Part shown: one piece after another, positions 36,661 through 47,890 of the stretch
Layout of the letters: the number at the start of each line of letters is the position of its first letter
Position numbering within the stretch: position 1 is the first letter of the stretch
NCBI GenBank assembly: GCA_036877525.1
Contig: JAZGTH010000008.1
Location: 11,562,001 to 11,626,000 of the forward strand
DNA from: Chromobotia macracanthus
Taxonomy: Eukaryota; Chordata; Actinopteri; Cypriniformes; Botiidae
Reading direction: 5' to 3'
Length of the DNA stretch: 64,000 nucleotides
Made by a program: the position numbers and the translations under genes
The notes under the pieces: generated by a model
Told to the model about the DNA's origin: nothing
Databases searched by the model: none
The model's input: only the letters and a program-made list of their open reading frames with translations

Positions 36661-39219
36661 TAGTAAGGATTCAGGCAAAAACATTTCCTTTTTTTCTTTT
36701 CCCCCCTCTTCTCTGATATTTTGCTCCTCCAGGAATCTTGAACCGCAGGCGTTGACAGGGTCTATCAAAACCGCAGGAGTCCTTTAAAGCAACAACATGA
36801 AGATGTGCCATTGACACTTAAGCAGAACCAGGATAACTTCAATTCCTATGATTTCTTTTGAATTGTTGTTTTTTTAAAATAATTAATAATAAACAAATAT
36901 GCAGAAAAAGCATTGGATATCATTAAAATAAACACTATAAAAATTAATAAATCTGCTTTATTAAGCATTACTTTATAGAAACTCTTATTTATCTTGTTCA
37001 TTATACAACTCTTATTCATTATTCATTATCTGAATCTGAAATTACCATTACCAAATAATCTACTCGGTTCACTCTTTTAACAGGAGTGATATCAACATGT
37101 CATATAGTCTATGGCCAGGAAAAAGCTGGCTTTGTTTTATCCAAGGTTTATTTTATTATCTTCTAACATCATCTTGCATCTTATGGATGTTTCATTCCTT
37201 ACCACAGCTGCCCTTGACTTGTTCACAGAGGGTTCTACAAACAAAGACATCTTCACTGCAGCTTCACTGCTCAATAGTGATTTTAAAACGATTAGGACAA
37301 TACAGTAGGATTTGCTGCGAAGAAAGAAAAATAAAACTACAAGTGACACTTATGCCTAAGTGCCGCCATGAGCAGCACCATGCATTCAGCACCATGAACA
37401 GCAACCCATTCTAACTCTTATGCCTCCTAGTGGTTGACAAATGCAGTGCAATGGCTGTTGGCTGTTCATATATCCTGTAAAGCCACGTGCTTGCACTGAC
37501 AACCGGGTTGAAAAACCTCTCAGTAGAAGAGGTTACCAAGAAATAATGACATCAGTCAGCCCAAAATCTTCATGCATGTTAAAGGGACTTTTCAAGAAAA
37601 GTAAACTAAATTACCTAATGAGCAAATTGTGTTATATTACCTGTACAGACCTTCATATATTACAAAATCCTTCTGTATTTACTTCATTACTAGTTACAAT
37701 ATACTTTATATAATTAAACAAACCAGAAACATGATGAAACATAAAGTCAGAATATCCCTAAATCGTTAAATTTGACTTTGCAACAAACTTTACACGCCCA
37801 TTCCTGTCTGATCATAATTCAAACACATGAAAAGTCAGGGACCAATCACAATCGTTATGTGCATTTTGACACCAATCACATGTTTGGTCTTTGTTACTTT
37901 GAAGCAGAAATGTCAAATATTGTCATTTGACATTTCGGCATTTTCACTTATCAATATTTCATAAATGACAGTCTAAAGAGGCAGAGCCATTCTTCCCCCG
38001 GACAAAAGAAGCTAAGATAACATTTACTGCAAAAAAACCCAGATTTAAAGCAGGTTTATACCTTAAACACTGCCCCCAAGGCACATCTCTCTTATTCCCC
38101 CAGCTCTAATGTTGCTCTCACTTGGTAAATTTCCAGCGATTCCCTGCAGACCTCCACCAACACCTGTGAGACTAAAGCCTATTTAGAAAACACATGATGA
38201 TCCAATATGTTCAACACACTCCGTGCGTCTTGTTCCATCTCCACTCGCATCTTCAGAACAGCTTCTACCTCACCATCAACCCTCAGAGACCTAAACACAC
38301 ATATTAACAATGCATTATTTATTTCCACCTTTAATATTGTTTTATGGTTATATGATGTTGTACATTTCACCACTTTCTCCAGAAGCTTTTTTTAGGCTTG
38401 CTAGATAAATTTCATTTAAGATCAGCCTCCCTCCAAAGTTTCATGATTCTATATTATTTCCTCATAAAGGACCCCAGAATGTGTATTTAGATACCTACAG
38501 GCACAGTTGCACTGACCTCTATAAAAGCATACACAGTAAGCTTGAGGGCTGAAACTACATTATGTTCATCTGAAAGTCGCCCTCTTTACACTCTATAAAG
38601 TTTCATTACACTGTGTTTGGAATTTATCAGTGATTTACTGAACTAGCTCTGCTGTGTAAACAACATCACAAATTGTTGACCGCTAAGAGCCACTGTTACA
38701 ACTCTGCAGAATTAAGAAGAAACTGTCTCTTATTTACATATTCTATAGTATATTCTATAGTTTTTGGTATGCTGCCAGTTCTCTAGCCCTAAAAATGGAG
38801 AATTGTGGCAAAAAATTTACAAGACTGCAATAGTGGCAGCAGACTGTGACCGTGCTGTGACTTTGGCACACCAAAAGATTAAAATTGTGAACATTTTCTT
38901 GCCAAACTGGCTTCTACGCATATTCCAGAGTGCAAGTCGCTGATATAAATAGATTTAACCAGTATTGTAAAAACAAGATAACTAATGCAAGTGTTAGTTT
39001 TCCAGTAGGTTTTTGAGGGTTAACAGTGATCATACATGATAACAGGGCAAAAGAAAAAAATAAACACTGTCAACTGTAAAGTTTCTAACAGTACAGACAA
39101 ATTTCTGCTGTTTCATCTGACACGCACACAGAGTGAAAATGCATTTTAGGCAAAAGAAAAAGGGAAAAATGTACAAACAGGAGCATGTGAGAGACAAGGA
39201 CAATGAGCCAGTAGCAAAA
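36661..39219. other. Unique AT-rich DNA, no gene seen
   Basis: Frames at 37097-37414 (+, 105 codons) and 37137-37349 (-) overlap without recognisable content. A small tandem duplication of TATTCTATAG lies near 38740-38760. Confidence 0.5.
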
Positions 39220-39500
39220 GGACACTTTATTCTACTAAATATGTCTGGCAGACGCATTTGCTTTGTTTGCGTCTCAGGACGGCTCATGCAAATGCGCAGT
39301 GAGCATCGGCCAGGCGTGCTTCACAAGGACTGTCTCTGTCACATTTGCATCTCATGGCCTTTAAAGACACTCGATTTTATGTTTGTTGTTCCACTGCAGT
39401 GTTTGTTTTTCTTTGAGTATATCTCATTTAGCCTGATCTTCCCAGTACCTTCTCCCCAAACAAAATCGCAGTCTCCGGCTGCACTCTGCCCTGCTTTGAC
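39220..39500. promoter_or_regulatory. Candidate element with paired POU octamers
   Basis: Perfect octamers occur on opposite strands: ATGCAAAT at 39286-39293 and ATTTGCAT at 39343-39350. The surrounding sequence is comparatively GC-rich (GAGCATCGGCCAGGCGTGC). Octamers are bound by POU-domain factors (known). Use here is inferred. Confidence 0.25.
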
Positions 39501-40220
39501 GCGAGAGTAATTTAAGTGCAGGATGCCTCTGTACAAATAGCAACTGGAGTTTGGATTTGTAATAGATCAGTGAACATTGTGTGTCGAAGTTGGTCTATAT
39601 GATAATGAGATTTATACAGTGACATACAGAAGAACGAGATCTCCCAGTCTGTTATTTATATGATGTACAGTAGGTCAGTTTGTGAGAGAAATCTATTCAT
39701 CTCGCTTGATACGTTTCGTACTTTTCATTCAATTCCAATAACCTCTTCACTGAAGGCTAGTTGTCATTCATCGGCAAACATAACCATGACAGATGCACAT
39801 ACAACGACTGCAGCCATCTGCAGTCAAGTCACTATGTTTGGGTCAGAATTTTTACAGTCAATTAACATTTTTAGATGATAATTTATCACTCATTACATGA
39901 GAGCAAGTGACTGGCTCAAAAACATTTTCTGTTTCTGTACTTTATTTATTTCTTCTTTCAGTCACAAAAGGAGAAATGTAGATGCTATTTATCGCTGGTG
40001 AAATGAATAAGTACTGGAGCTGTGGAGATGACAAAAACGACAAAAGAGCATCTGACTTTTTTTCAGAGTTTTTAAGATTCTTAATAAAAAAAAATTGCAG
40101 CATTTTATGCCTCTTAAAAACTCCCCTCTGTCATTTCTCTAAAAACTCACTCGTGTTAAAACATTTAAACATGTCGCGATTGGCGGGCTCAGACAGAATA
40201 GAGAAAACATCAACATAACA

Positions 40221-40248
40221 TTTATTTTTGTGGAACTGTCCCTTTAAC
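40221..40248. repeat. End fragment of MITE family 3
   Basis: TTTTTGTGGAACTGTCCCTT followed by TAAC is the terminal motif also seen at 29619. Confidence 0.5.
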
Positions 40249-41267
40249 AAACTGTAGGAGTGAAACAAGCACAAAAACAGACAGAGAAAACTGAACAAAC
40301 GGCCCTTTGGTCTTCTAAGGTCGTTGATAAGCTTGAGTAACGCTGCGAGAATACCACATTAATAAAACTACATGAATTATTAAACCTCCCCTGTCTGCAG
40401 TGAGAAATACTACCCACACTTTGCACAAAGGAACTCGCATTCATTTACGCACTTTAGAGAAGGTAAAATAAAGTTTGAGAGAGGCCCAATGCATTAGAAC
40501 ACAGGGCTTCACACATAAGACGGGCCCGTGCAGAACAGACAGGAGACATACGAATCACGTACGTTCAACTCCGAATAACAAAAACAAGGAGGAAATTAAG
40601 CCTGTGTGCATTTTACTGTTGGGCGAGCAAAGCCGAAGTAAAAGGAAGAGAGATGTATTTCCTCCCCTTCCTTCTTTTCTCATTGACTTTCTCTTTTTTT
40701 ATATTGAGTGACTCAATTTCATGGTCTATTGCCGTATCTACGGCAACACTGCATGAAATCATTTCAATGCAGGATTTCAAAGTAACTGAGTATTTCAAAA
40801 AAACCCTGATACGGGTTTGTATTAGTCAGGGCTGATGCGTGGTAGCACGTATTCACACGCACAATCGGCGCTGATAACTCGGCGGCTGAGGATCGCACCA
40901 TACACCTTTGCGTCCTCCTAAAGGATGAAATCCATAAATATTGTCCCCATGACTGAGTTTGTATTACTGGAAATTCAGCTGACTCCTTGAGATTCGAAGC
41001 CGATTGCTGCGTCAAAGCGTTCGATGGATAATTGGGGGAAATATCTTAAACCGTCTGAATGTTGGCCGATTGAAGGAAAAACCATTCATTTTAGTTTTGG
41101 GGATTTAGGAAGGCAAAGTAAACAAAGTAGGGAGAGACTCAAAATAGCAAGATTCAGTTTCGGTCAATGCCTGTGTGAACTGAATGAGAATAAACGGATA
41201 CAGAGAGAAACGGTTCTAGTCTCGGCCTGTAATTTATCTGTGAAAGACTGCAGCAAAACTTTCTGCC

Positions 41268-41314
41268 CACACACACACACACAGACACACACAGACACAA
41301 ACACAAACACAAAC
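41268..41314. repeat. AC-rich microsatellite
   Basis: (AC)n with periodic AG interruptions. Confidence 0.9.
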
Positions 41315-42050
41315 AAATCAACATAGAAGTCGATATGTACTCTGCTTTTGATTAACGTGTGAACGTCATAAGAACAAGGACAGGTACAGAAAACAAGGCC
41401 TAAACATTCTTAACAGGTACTATGATCGATCAACAGATTAATCAATGCAGCAATCAATCAATCATCAATCAATTACACTTATTATTAGAGCAGTGTCTTG
41501 ATGAAGCAGTGTATACAGACACACTGGAAATGACACAAAAGCAGCCAGCTTGAATCTCATCTCCAGAAGCAACATCCATACAATGCCATAGGCAAACAGT
41601 TTAAGCCCAGACTGGTGAATGCAGTTGACCCTTTACCAGAATCTATGCACCCCACAACCCAGTTAACCGTTCATGTGTTCCTATTAACTCATCATATACA
41701 GGATATAATTTAGCATATGTCATAGCATTAGTAAAATGACTACAAAACACATTCAATACTGTGTGATAAACAGACTCACTAAGTAGTACACATACTGTTC
41801 TAGTGCTACATTAGCATGAACGTTTGCTAAAAGCGACACACATTATGAACATTATTTTGTTTCTTTGTTAAAACAGACTTGAAAAAATCATTAATTGCTT
41901 TAAACTGAGCAATTCACAAGATTCATCACAATTAGTTATTTTAATGTTGTATTTTTCCTGTTTTATAGATTTAACAAAGCAAAAATCAAAATACTTTCAT
42001 GAACCCCCAGGAACCTGCTTAAGAACCCCCTGAGGAAAACACACTCTTGT

Positions 42051-42096
42051 CTGGGAATCTCAGCTGCAAGCCACTTTGGATAAAAACATCTAAATT
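42051..42096 (+). mobile_element. SINE/LINE tail fragment
   Basis: TGGGAATCTCAGCTGCAAGC followed by CACTTTGGATAAAAACATCT matches the B-box end and tail of the SINE family in degenerate, deleted form. Confidence 0.5.
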
Positions 42097-42848
42097 ACTG
42101 CTGACTAACGACAATAAAAGCGAACAATATTTTGAAATTGCGTTTGATTTGCTTCATTTTCATCATAACTATAACGAACTTTGTAATTGTAAGACAAGCA
42201 CCTGATTTCAGTAAGTCTAAGACTATAAGCATTGTATATGATTGTACAGAGATAGCGCAGAATAACCACCCACAAAACTTCTCTGACTAAACATTTGTTG
42301 CCCCGTCACATCACACGTCTTTGTCTAAAAGAAGAAAATGGTGAAATTTACATACGGGCCAATTCTTTAGTCTCCTGGCAATATTACTTTCCCTGTGATA
42401 ATTATATTTGATATTTTGAAGGATATTTCCTTGATGATGTCCTTGAACTCTTCCTGCAGTTTTAATGCTGTGATAATGGATGATTCCAAAAATGAGTGTC
42501 AGATAGACACAGATCTTCATCTCCAGCTGCGTCGCTGGAACTCACATCATCCAGGCTGGACAATACTACATTGTAATGTAGAACAGAGAGGCATTAATTG
42601 TTCACAAAGCAATTTAAAGACTTAATGAAACCCTGTAATGCATGCATGGAATATAGAATGTGGCTATTTATCTGCCTCAAAGTTTTTTGGACATTATTAG
42701 TGTAATCTATACATAAGCCTCATACATATTCCTGTAACTCCTACATGTGTATCTATATGCTGACGCTTATTTATTTTTCCTAAATGACCTGCAGTAATTT
42801 TGAAATGCATTGCAACATTTGACACTTTCCCAATAAAAAACTGTTTAA
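42097..42848. other. Unique AT-rich DNA, no gene seen
   Basis: Nothing recognised. Frames at 42311-42625 overlap on both strands. Confidence 0.55.
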
Positions 42849-42906
42849 CCGTATAGATTAATTAACGCTATATGGTTAATTAATTTAATTAATTAACACT
42901 ATACGG
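42849..42906. repeat. Compound palindrome built of TTAATTAA cores
   Basis: Outer arms CCGTATAG (42849-42856) and CTATACGG (42899-42906) are perfect complements. Inside lies an 11+1+11 palindrome at 42875-42897 (arms GTTAATTAATT and AATTAATTAAC). A third copy of the core (ATTAATTAAC) lies at 42857-42866. The structure ends six bases before a MITE family 2 copy. Confidence 0.9.
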
Positions 42907-42911
42907 CTAAA

Positions 42912-43134
42912 TTAAGTTACAATCCATAACTTTTGTCTCTTTACTGCCATCTCTGTTTGAAACATAAAATTGCAGGTTACTTTATGTACTTTTCTTTGTC
43001 AAATAAAGCCTAACTGACATTTCTCAGAAAATCGGCTCAAATTATAAATCATTATTATTAAGGTAAGAAGATTGTGTGACATGACAAAACACTGATCTGT
43101 CATGTGTCACAAACATTACAGACTGCAGCTTTAA
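42912..43134 (+). mobile_element. MITE family 2, both ends present
   Basis: It begins TTAAGTTACAATCCATAACT and ends TTACAGACTGCAGCTTTAA, with CTGCCATCTCTGTTTGAAAC and AAATTATAAATCATTATTA inside. Short deletions make it about 220 bp. Confidence 0.9.
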
Positions 43135-43610
43135 ATAAACAAACAGATAAATAAATAATCAAGCTGGTCTGAGCATGCACCTTGACTTTGAGCCGTCCAC
43201 ACTGTCTGCCTGAGATGATAGAAGGTGATAGAAGGATTTTATTTCTAGAAAGTGAATCTCTCTCATGTGAATGTTGAATGAGTTCCACATGTTTGTGTGT
43301 CAAAGCCCCGCACAACCTTAGTCTGCCCTTATTACCCTGCAAGACCTTCGCTTGCTGCTTTAAGAACATAATGAAATAAAAAGAAGAAGACCTAACAAAA
43401 AAAAGTGTGAGAGAGAGAGAGAAAAAGAGTGAAAAGGAATTGAAGGGCACTCATCATTTGCCATTCTCTTCCCAGATCTTGGCCTTCTTGTCCTGCACGA
43501 GATTTCATTCGGATTGCGTGAGCTGACCATAACATTACACAGAATGGAAATTTTTACCCATAAGCCCACAGTGATTCCAAAACTCATTATTTCCCTGCAT
43601 TCTTTTCCAG
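43135..43610. other. Unique DNA upstream of a candidate exon
   Basis: A GA run lies near 43406-43422. A short minus-strand reading VQDKKAKIWEENGK then stop (around 43445-43490) looks coding-like but has no convincing acceptor. Confidence 0.4.
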
Positions 43611-43712
43611 GTGGATCAAAGCAAAGAGATCGATGAACCAAGGTTCCTCTCCAACCGGGCCAAAACCACTATTGACGTACTGATGCGCAAGACGGCTGTA
43701 ACAAAAAACTAA
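43611..43712 (+). CDS. Candidate terminal coding exon, product unknown
   Basis: A strong 3' splice site (TTCCCTGCATTCTTTTCCAG, ending at 43610) is followed at once by 33 sense codons and a TAA at 43710-43712. The frame begins VDQSKEIDEPRFLSNRAKTT and continues with IDVLMRKTAVTKN. Composition is balanced, hydrophilic and charged, unlike the hydrophobic or simple-repeat frames elsewhere in the window. No family is recognised. If real, it would be the last coding exon of a plus-strand gene whose other exons lie to the left, none of which I could identify. Chance is still possible for 33 codons. Confidence 0.35.
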   Translation: MDQSKEIDEPRFLSNRAKTTIDVLMRKTAVTKN

Positions 43713-43897
43713 AATTCGGACACACTGGGACAAAAACATTGAACACTGACAAATAAACAGAAATGCATATTTTCTTTGATTAGAATGACTTTAAAAACAT
43801 CCAAACATTTTAAAAATGTGCATTCAGTTCTGATCCAACCCAATATAAACAAACACATTAAGCTCTTTTGGTTTATTTGAAAACTACAGGTAGGTAG

Positions 43898-44065
43898 GTC
43901 TCACCCCCCAAAAAAAGTCCTTCCATCATTTACTCACAGCCATGTCATTCAAGTGCCATTCCTGGCATTTCTGCTTCTGAGGAACACAAAAGAACATGAG
44001 AGGAAAAAAGTCATAGGTTTGGAATGACATCAGGGTGAGTAAATGATGGAAAAGTTTTCTTTAAG
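43898..44065. mobile_element. MITE family 3, short fold-back copy
   Basis: Arms CCATCATTTACTCA (43923-43936) and TGAGTAAATGATGG (44036-44049) are perfect complements, with further pairing of ATGTCATTC and GAATGACAT inside. The motif 'CATCATTTACTCACCCTCATG' (nearest form here) is a very common fish repeat, remembered rather than searched. Confidence 0.75.
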
Positions 44066-45587
44066 GAAGAAAAACATATAACATTTATTAAATATTTCTG
44101 TGCATAATAACTGTATTATGCAGTAACTGTTTTATAAAAGCAGTAAGGCACTCAATTCATATTATGAATATAATGAATATAACTGCAGAATACAGCACAC
44201 TCCTTTTGTACCTCACGGCTCAATTAAATCAGTGTTGGGGTCAAATTTACACAGCAGCACACACGTCCAGCACATCTTTGATCTGCAATCTTACATGCAA
44301 AAGCAAATATGATGATATTTGCTTGTGTGAGTGGTCATAGCAGACAAGCAATTACAGTGCTGTTGACAGAAAGTGACGCCAGGACCTGTTTCAAACACAC
44401 AGAAAACGTTACACGCAGAAGCGCATACACTCAAGCATGTACTTCAAGGGTCTTGAGCGTCACTGGAAGTAAATGAATAAACCAGCCTTGAAGAAAACAA
44501 AACAAACCAGTGAGAACATAAAAAAGAAGTCTACGCAGCAGTTACCTGTAAAAACTAATCTAATTGCTGGCAATTATACTACAAGAGGAAATAGAAAAAC
44601 ACCAGCATGGGAATTACAAAACAAAAGCGCATTTCAAAGAATACAACAAAAAACAGGCCAAAAACGTGTTCAGAGAAAGAGCTAAAGAGGAAGGAAACAG
44701 ATTCACCGTCAAACTCTCTCCTTCACATTACAAACCGCTGAAAGCAACGCAAAGTTTCATTCTTCATCTGTATCTTGGGTTTGAAGTTGCTACAGTAGCT
44801 CTGGTCTCATGTGTTATGATAGCATGGACAAACAAAGGCAATTTCTGGAAAGGCTATTACTGCATTCATACTGATTGGACACACATTTTATGGTCCTGTG
44901 CCTTCCACAGAAGATAAATTCAAATATAATTATATTTATACCACTTAGTGATTGCTATCAGGATGTGAAGGGCCAAACATCTGGAATTAAGACAGTAGTA
45001 CTGTGATTTGTTTCTGAAAAGGTAGTTTGAAACACTCTGCAATACACTGTGATAAACACAAAACAGCCATCTACTCACAACTTCTGAAAACGAAACGACA
45101 ATATCAGTTTAGAGAAGCAAACACTAGAGTGGATTCAGCACAGTTATGCACTTCTCACCTATCACATTATAACACAACACAGTCTTACACTGAGAGCATG
45201 TCAGAAGATCTCATGACCCCTTTAAAAACATTTCAGTTCCATAGAAGTCAAGCTTCTGTGTCTTTAAGAAATATAACTAGAGAGGCACAAAAGATGCTCT
45301 TTAGACGGACAATTTAGTCTTAACTCAGATGGTTCAGTAACAGTGTGTCTGAATCTGAATAGCCAGTCAGGGTCCCAGTAAACATTCACCACATTAGGAC
45401 AGTTAAGAGCCAATTAGTGAAAACTGCATGAAGGCACTTTTATTAGAACTGGGCAAAGTGGACAACTTTCTAGTGATGTAGACAAATGAAAGTCAGATAA
45501 CAGCTACACAAAAACACACAAGTAGCAATAAATGGCCATATGCTTCAACAGATGACTCTCAACACACACTAAATAAAACTTTCACTT
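44066..45587. other. Unique AT-rich DNA, no gene seen
   Basis: Frames at 44473-44917 and 45027-45317 are Lys/Gln/Thr-rich products of A-rich DNA and show no domain. Confidence 0.55.
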
Positions 45588-45953
45588 GGGTAACGTTCTT
45601 TGAAAGTTCTCTCAAGTTCTCAAAAACATTCTGAAAGTTCCATTTAGAAAGTTCTCTCAAGGTTACCAAAAATGTTCTTGCTGTAACATTAGTAGATTTT
45701 TTTTAACATTATATATTACATTATTTCAAAAATGTTCAGCTGTAAGTGCAACATTTGTGTTGCACTAACAGCAAATGTTACAAAATGAAAAAAATGTTTG
45801 AATAACATTCTTAAAACAAAGCAATCATTTTAATACAAAGTCTACAAAACTGGGGGTTTTGAACATTCCTAGTACTTTCAAAATACATTTTTTAACGTAA
45901 CCTAAATGGAAATATTAGGGAAACTGTTTTACAGCCTGAAATTGTTAGCTGGG
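45588..45953 (-). mobile_element. MITE family 1 with duplicated arm segments
   Basis: The right terminus is intact (GAAATTGTTAGCTGGG). The left end is decayed, and AAAGTTCTCTCAAG occurs twice (about 45610 and 45648), showing a local duplication. A 34-bp near-perfect hairpin (45739-45772) lies in the centre. Confidence 0.85.
45739..45772. repeat. Local hairpin inside the MITE
   Basis: GCTGTAAGTGCAAC pairs with GTTGCACTAACAGC with a single A/A mismatch, around a 6-base loop. Confidence 0.9.
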
Positions 45954-47152
45954 TTAGGATTAAATATTTCATGTGTAAAACTGAAGGTGTGTGTGTGTCT
46001 CTGGAGGAAGAAGGTCTTTAATTCGGCTGTAACAGGGTGGATGGCACAGGTCAGCACCGAGACTTTAAAAACCATCTTTGACATCTGCTACCTGCCATCC
46101 ATTTCCACAACCTTTGCTGACAACAGAGAGCGTGACCATAAATATCACGGACAAGAAACCCAGCGACATTCCCTAGATCAAACGGATCAAATACACAAAT
46201 GTGTTTTATGGAGGTCAGCTTACATCTCAACTTGAACGAAACACCACTTTCAGCTCAAGGTCACCCCCACCAATATCACTTCCTGCTTGAGAAACACTAA
46301 ACGTAAGCCAAGTTTTGTTTTTTCTCCTTGCTTTTGCTTTTTACAAAATCAACCTGTCCACTTCTATAAAACAAGAAGATACTCACAGAAATGATCCATA
46401 TTTCACTCTCTTTCTCTTTTAAATTTTATGACAAGCAGGAAAAACAGTGAAACATCTGATTGAAGAAATATTGTGTGTCCTTGCTTGTTTGAGGAATCAG
46501 TCAGACACTGTCAGGGTTTCATTAAGCATCAGTCTGGGGTTGGGAGGGTTGACATCATTGATTGTGATGAACGCGTGTAATTCAAGCAAGATGTCGTTTT
46601 CATCTCCTGTTTATCATGCGAACGAGCATCGTGCAGGACGTGGGCCTTTTGGCTCTGAAAGAGACGTCACTTTTTCCATTTACGCCTGTTCAAAACAAGT
46701 GAACCGTGAACATTACCGCTGCCTTGTCGTGACGAGAGCGAGACGGAAGGTTTCATTGATGCAGTCGATCTCCGAGAGCTTCATGAAACACATATAAAAA
46801 CACTTTCTGAGCTCTTGTGTGTTATCAGAGAAGAGGTTAGACCTTCCGTTGACAGTAAGATTCAAAGAATCCTCTGTTCTTCAGATTACTTTCTGGTTAT
46901 TTGAGAGGAATTACAATTGATTAAATTAATATTTTAATGAACTACATGATATTTTTATTCAACTCCCACACACAATTATGTGTTCTTTTATCAGAAGAAG
47001 GTCATAAACTGTTTAAGCAAAAAACGATTGACAGATTTGTTCACGTTTCACTGCACGTGTCAAAGCATTGACTAGAGTTCTGGTGGTTTATTCAATGTGT
47101 TTTGCCCATTTACGTTTAATGTCAAAACCAGAGAAAAACGTGATATGTCAAC
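45954..47152. other. Unique DNA; possible conserved block at 46530-46790
   Basis: The 46447-46797 frame (116 codons) covers a CpG-richer segment (GAACGAGCATCGTGCAGGAC, GTCGTGACGAGAGCGAGACG) that looks more like a conserved non-coding element than an exon. The region just before 47153 may include more decayed LINE. Confidence 0.4.
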
Positions 47153-47538
47153 AAATCAAAGGAGCTGGTTATTGACTTCAGGAAACAGAGAACAGCACAC
47201 ACATCCATCTACACTGGAGGTGATGTAGTAGAAACGGCTTTCAATTTCTCAGAGCTACACTTCCACCCTCAAGTGGTGAAGATCTCAAGTCATCTACACA
47301 GAAGTTCTGAGCAGTTTCTCCAGGGGTTCTGCTGGATCCATCCTCAATGTGGGCACTGCCTTCTGAAGCACGAGCTGCTCAGCACACAACAAGAATGTTC
47401 TGCAACAGGGTGATGACAACAGCTCAAAGGATGAAACGCATCTCCCAACATTCCTGGACATTTATTCTAAACATTATGAAGGACTCGAAACACCTTGCAC
47501 AAGCACTTTTCTCCCTCTACCCTTCATAAAACAAATCA
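47153..47538 (+). pseudogene. LINE reverse transcriptase fossil (CR1/L2/Rex-like), part 1
   Basis: The plus strand reads SKELVIDFRKQRTAHTSIY at 47156 onward, the motif that follows the catalytic domain in jockey-superfamily LINEs of fish. Further on, in another frame, CSAHNKNVLQQ and LPTFLDIYSKHYEG match the usual 'CSAHNRKALQRV ... LPSLQDIY' region. The frame shifts at least once and contains stops, so the element is dead. It breaks off at 47538 where a family 1 MITE has inserted. It is a remnant of the LINE ORF2 C-terminal part. Confidence 0.75.
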
Positions 47539-47815
47539 CCTGCTAACAGGGAACGTTCTCAGAATGTTGGTTAACATTCTGTAAAGGTTCTCTCAAAGTT
47601 ATCAAAAACGTTCCTGCAGTAATGCAAGTAGAACACGTTTAATGTTATATGTCATTCCACACAACTTGAGTAAAGTTTTTGATATTTAAAAAAAACAATA
47701 ATACAATGTCCGGATGTTTTGAATGTTCCTACAGCTTTCAAAATAACATTTTTAAGTTTTTGTTACATAATGGAAATGTTAGGGAAACATTCCTACAACC
47801 TAAAACTGTTACCTG
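47539..47815 (-). mobile_element. MITE family 1 inserted in the LINE fossil
   Basis: It begins CCTGCTAACAGGGAACGTTC and ends CTAAAACTGTTACCTG, with the standard internal order (CTCAAAGTTATCAAAAACG, TTGAATGTTCCTACAGC). LINE coding sequence lies on both sides in compatible order, so this copy is younger than the LINE. Confidence 0.88.
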
Positions 47816-47890
47816 TTACCATCAAGATTCAAAATCAGCTTCCACCCTTATGCCATAAGACTATTCAATCAAACTGTTAGATCTGACACA
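47816..47890 (+). pseudogene. LINE fossil, part 2
   Basis: From 47825 the frame reads RFKISFHPYAIRLFNQTV, matching the 'NSFYPYAIRLLN' motif that lies shortly after LPSLQDIY in the same LINE class. It is the continuation of the 47153-47538 fragment across the MITE. Confidence 0.75.

Larger units (their letters stand above)
39501..42050. other. Unique DNA with minor repeats
   Basis: A strong acceptor-like tract (39931-39961, ending TTCTTTCAG) is followed by an unconvincing short open stretch. The 40613-41326 frames are unremarkable. An ATCA-rich run lies at 41440-41480. Confidence 0.45.

Noticed and set aside
39931..40010. Strong acceptor-like tract ending TTCTTTCAG
   Set aside because: Every frame after it closes within about 15 codons without a good donor.
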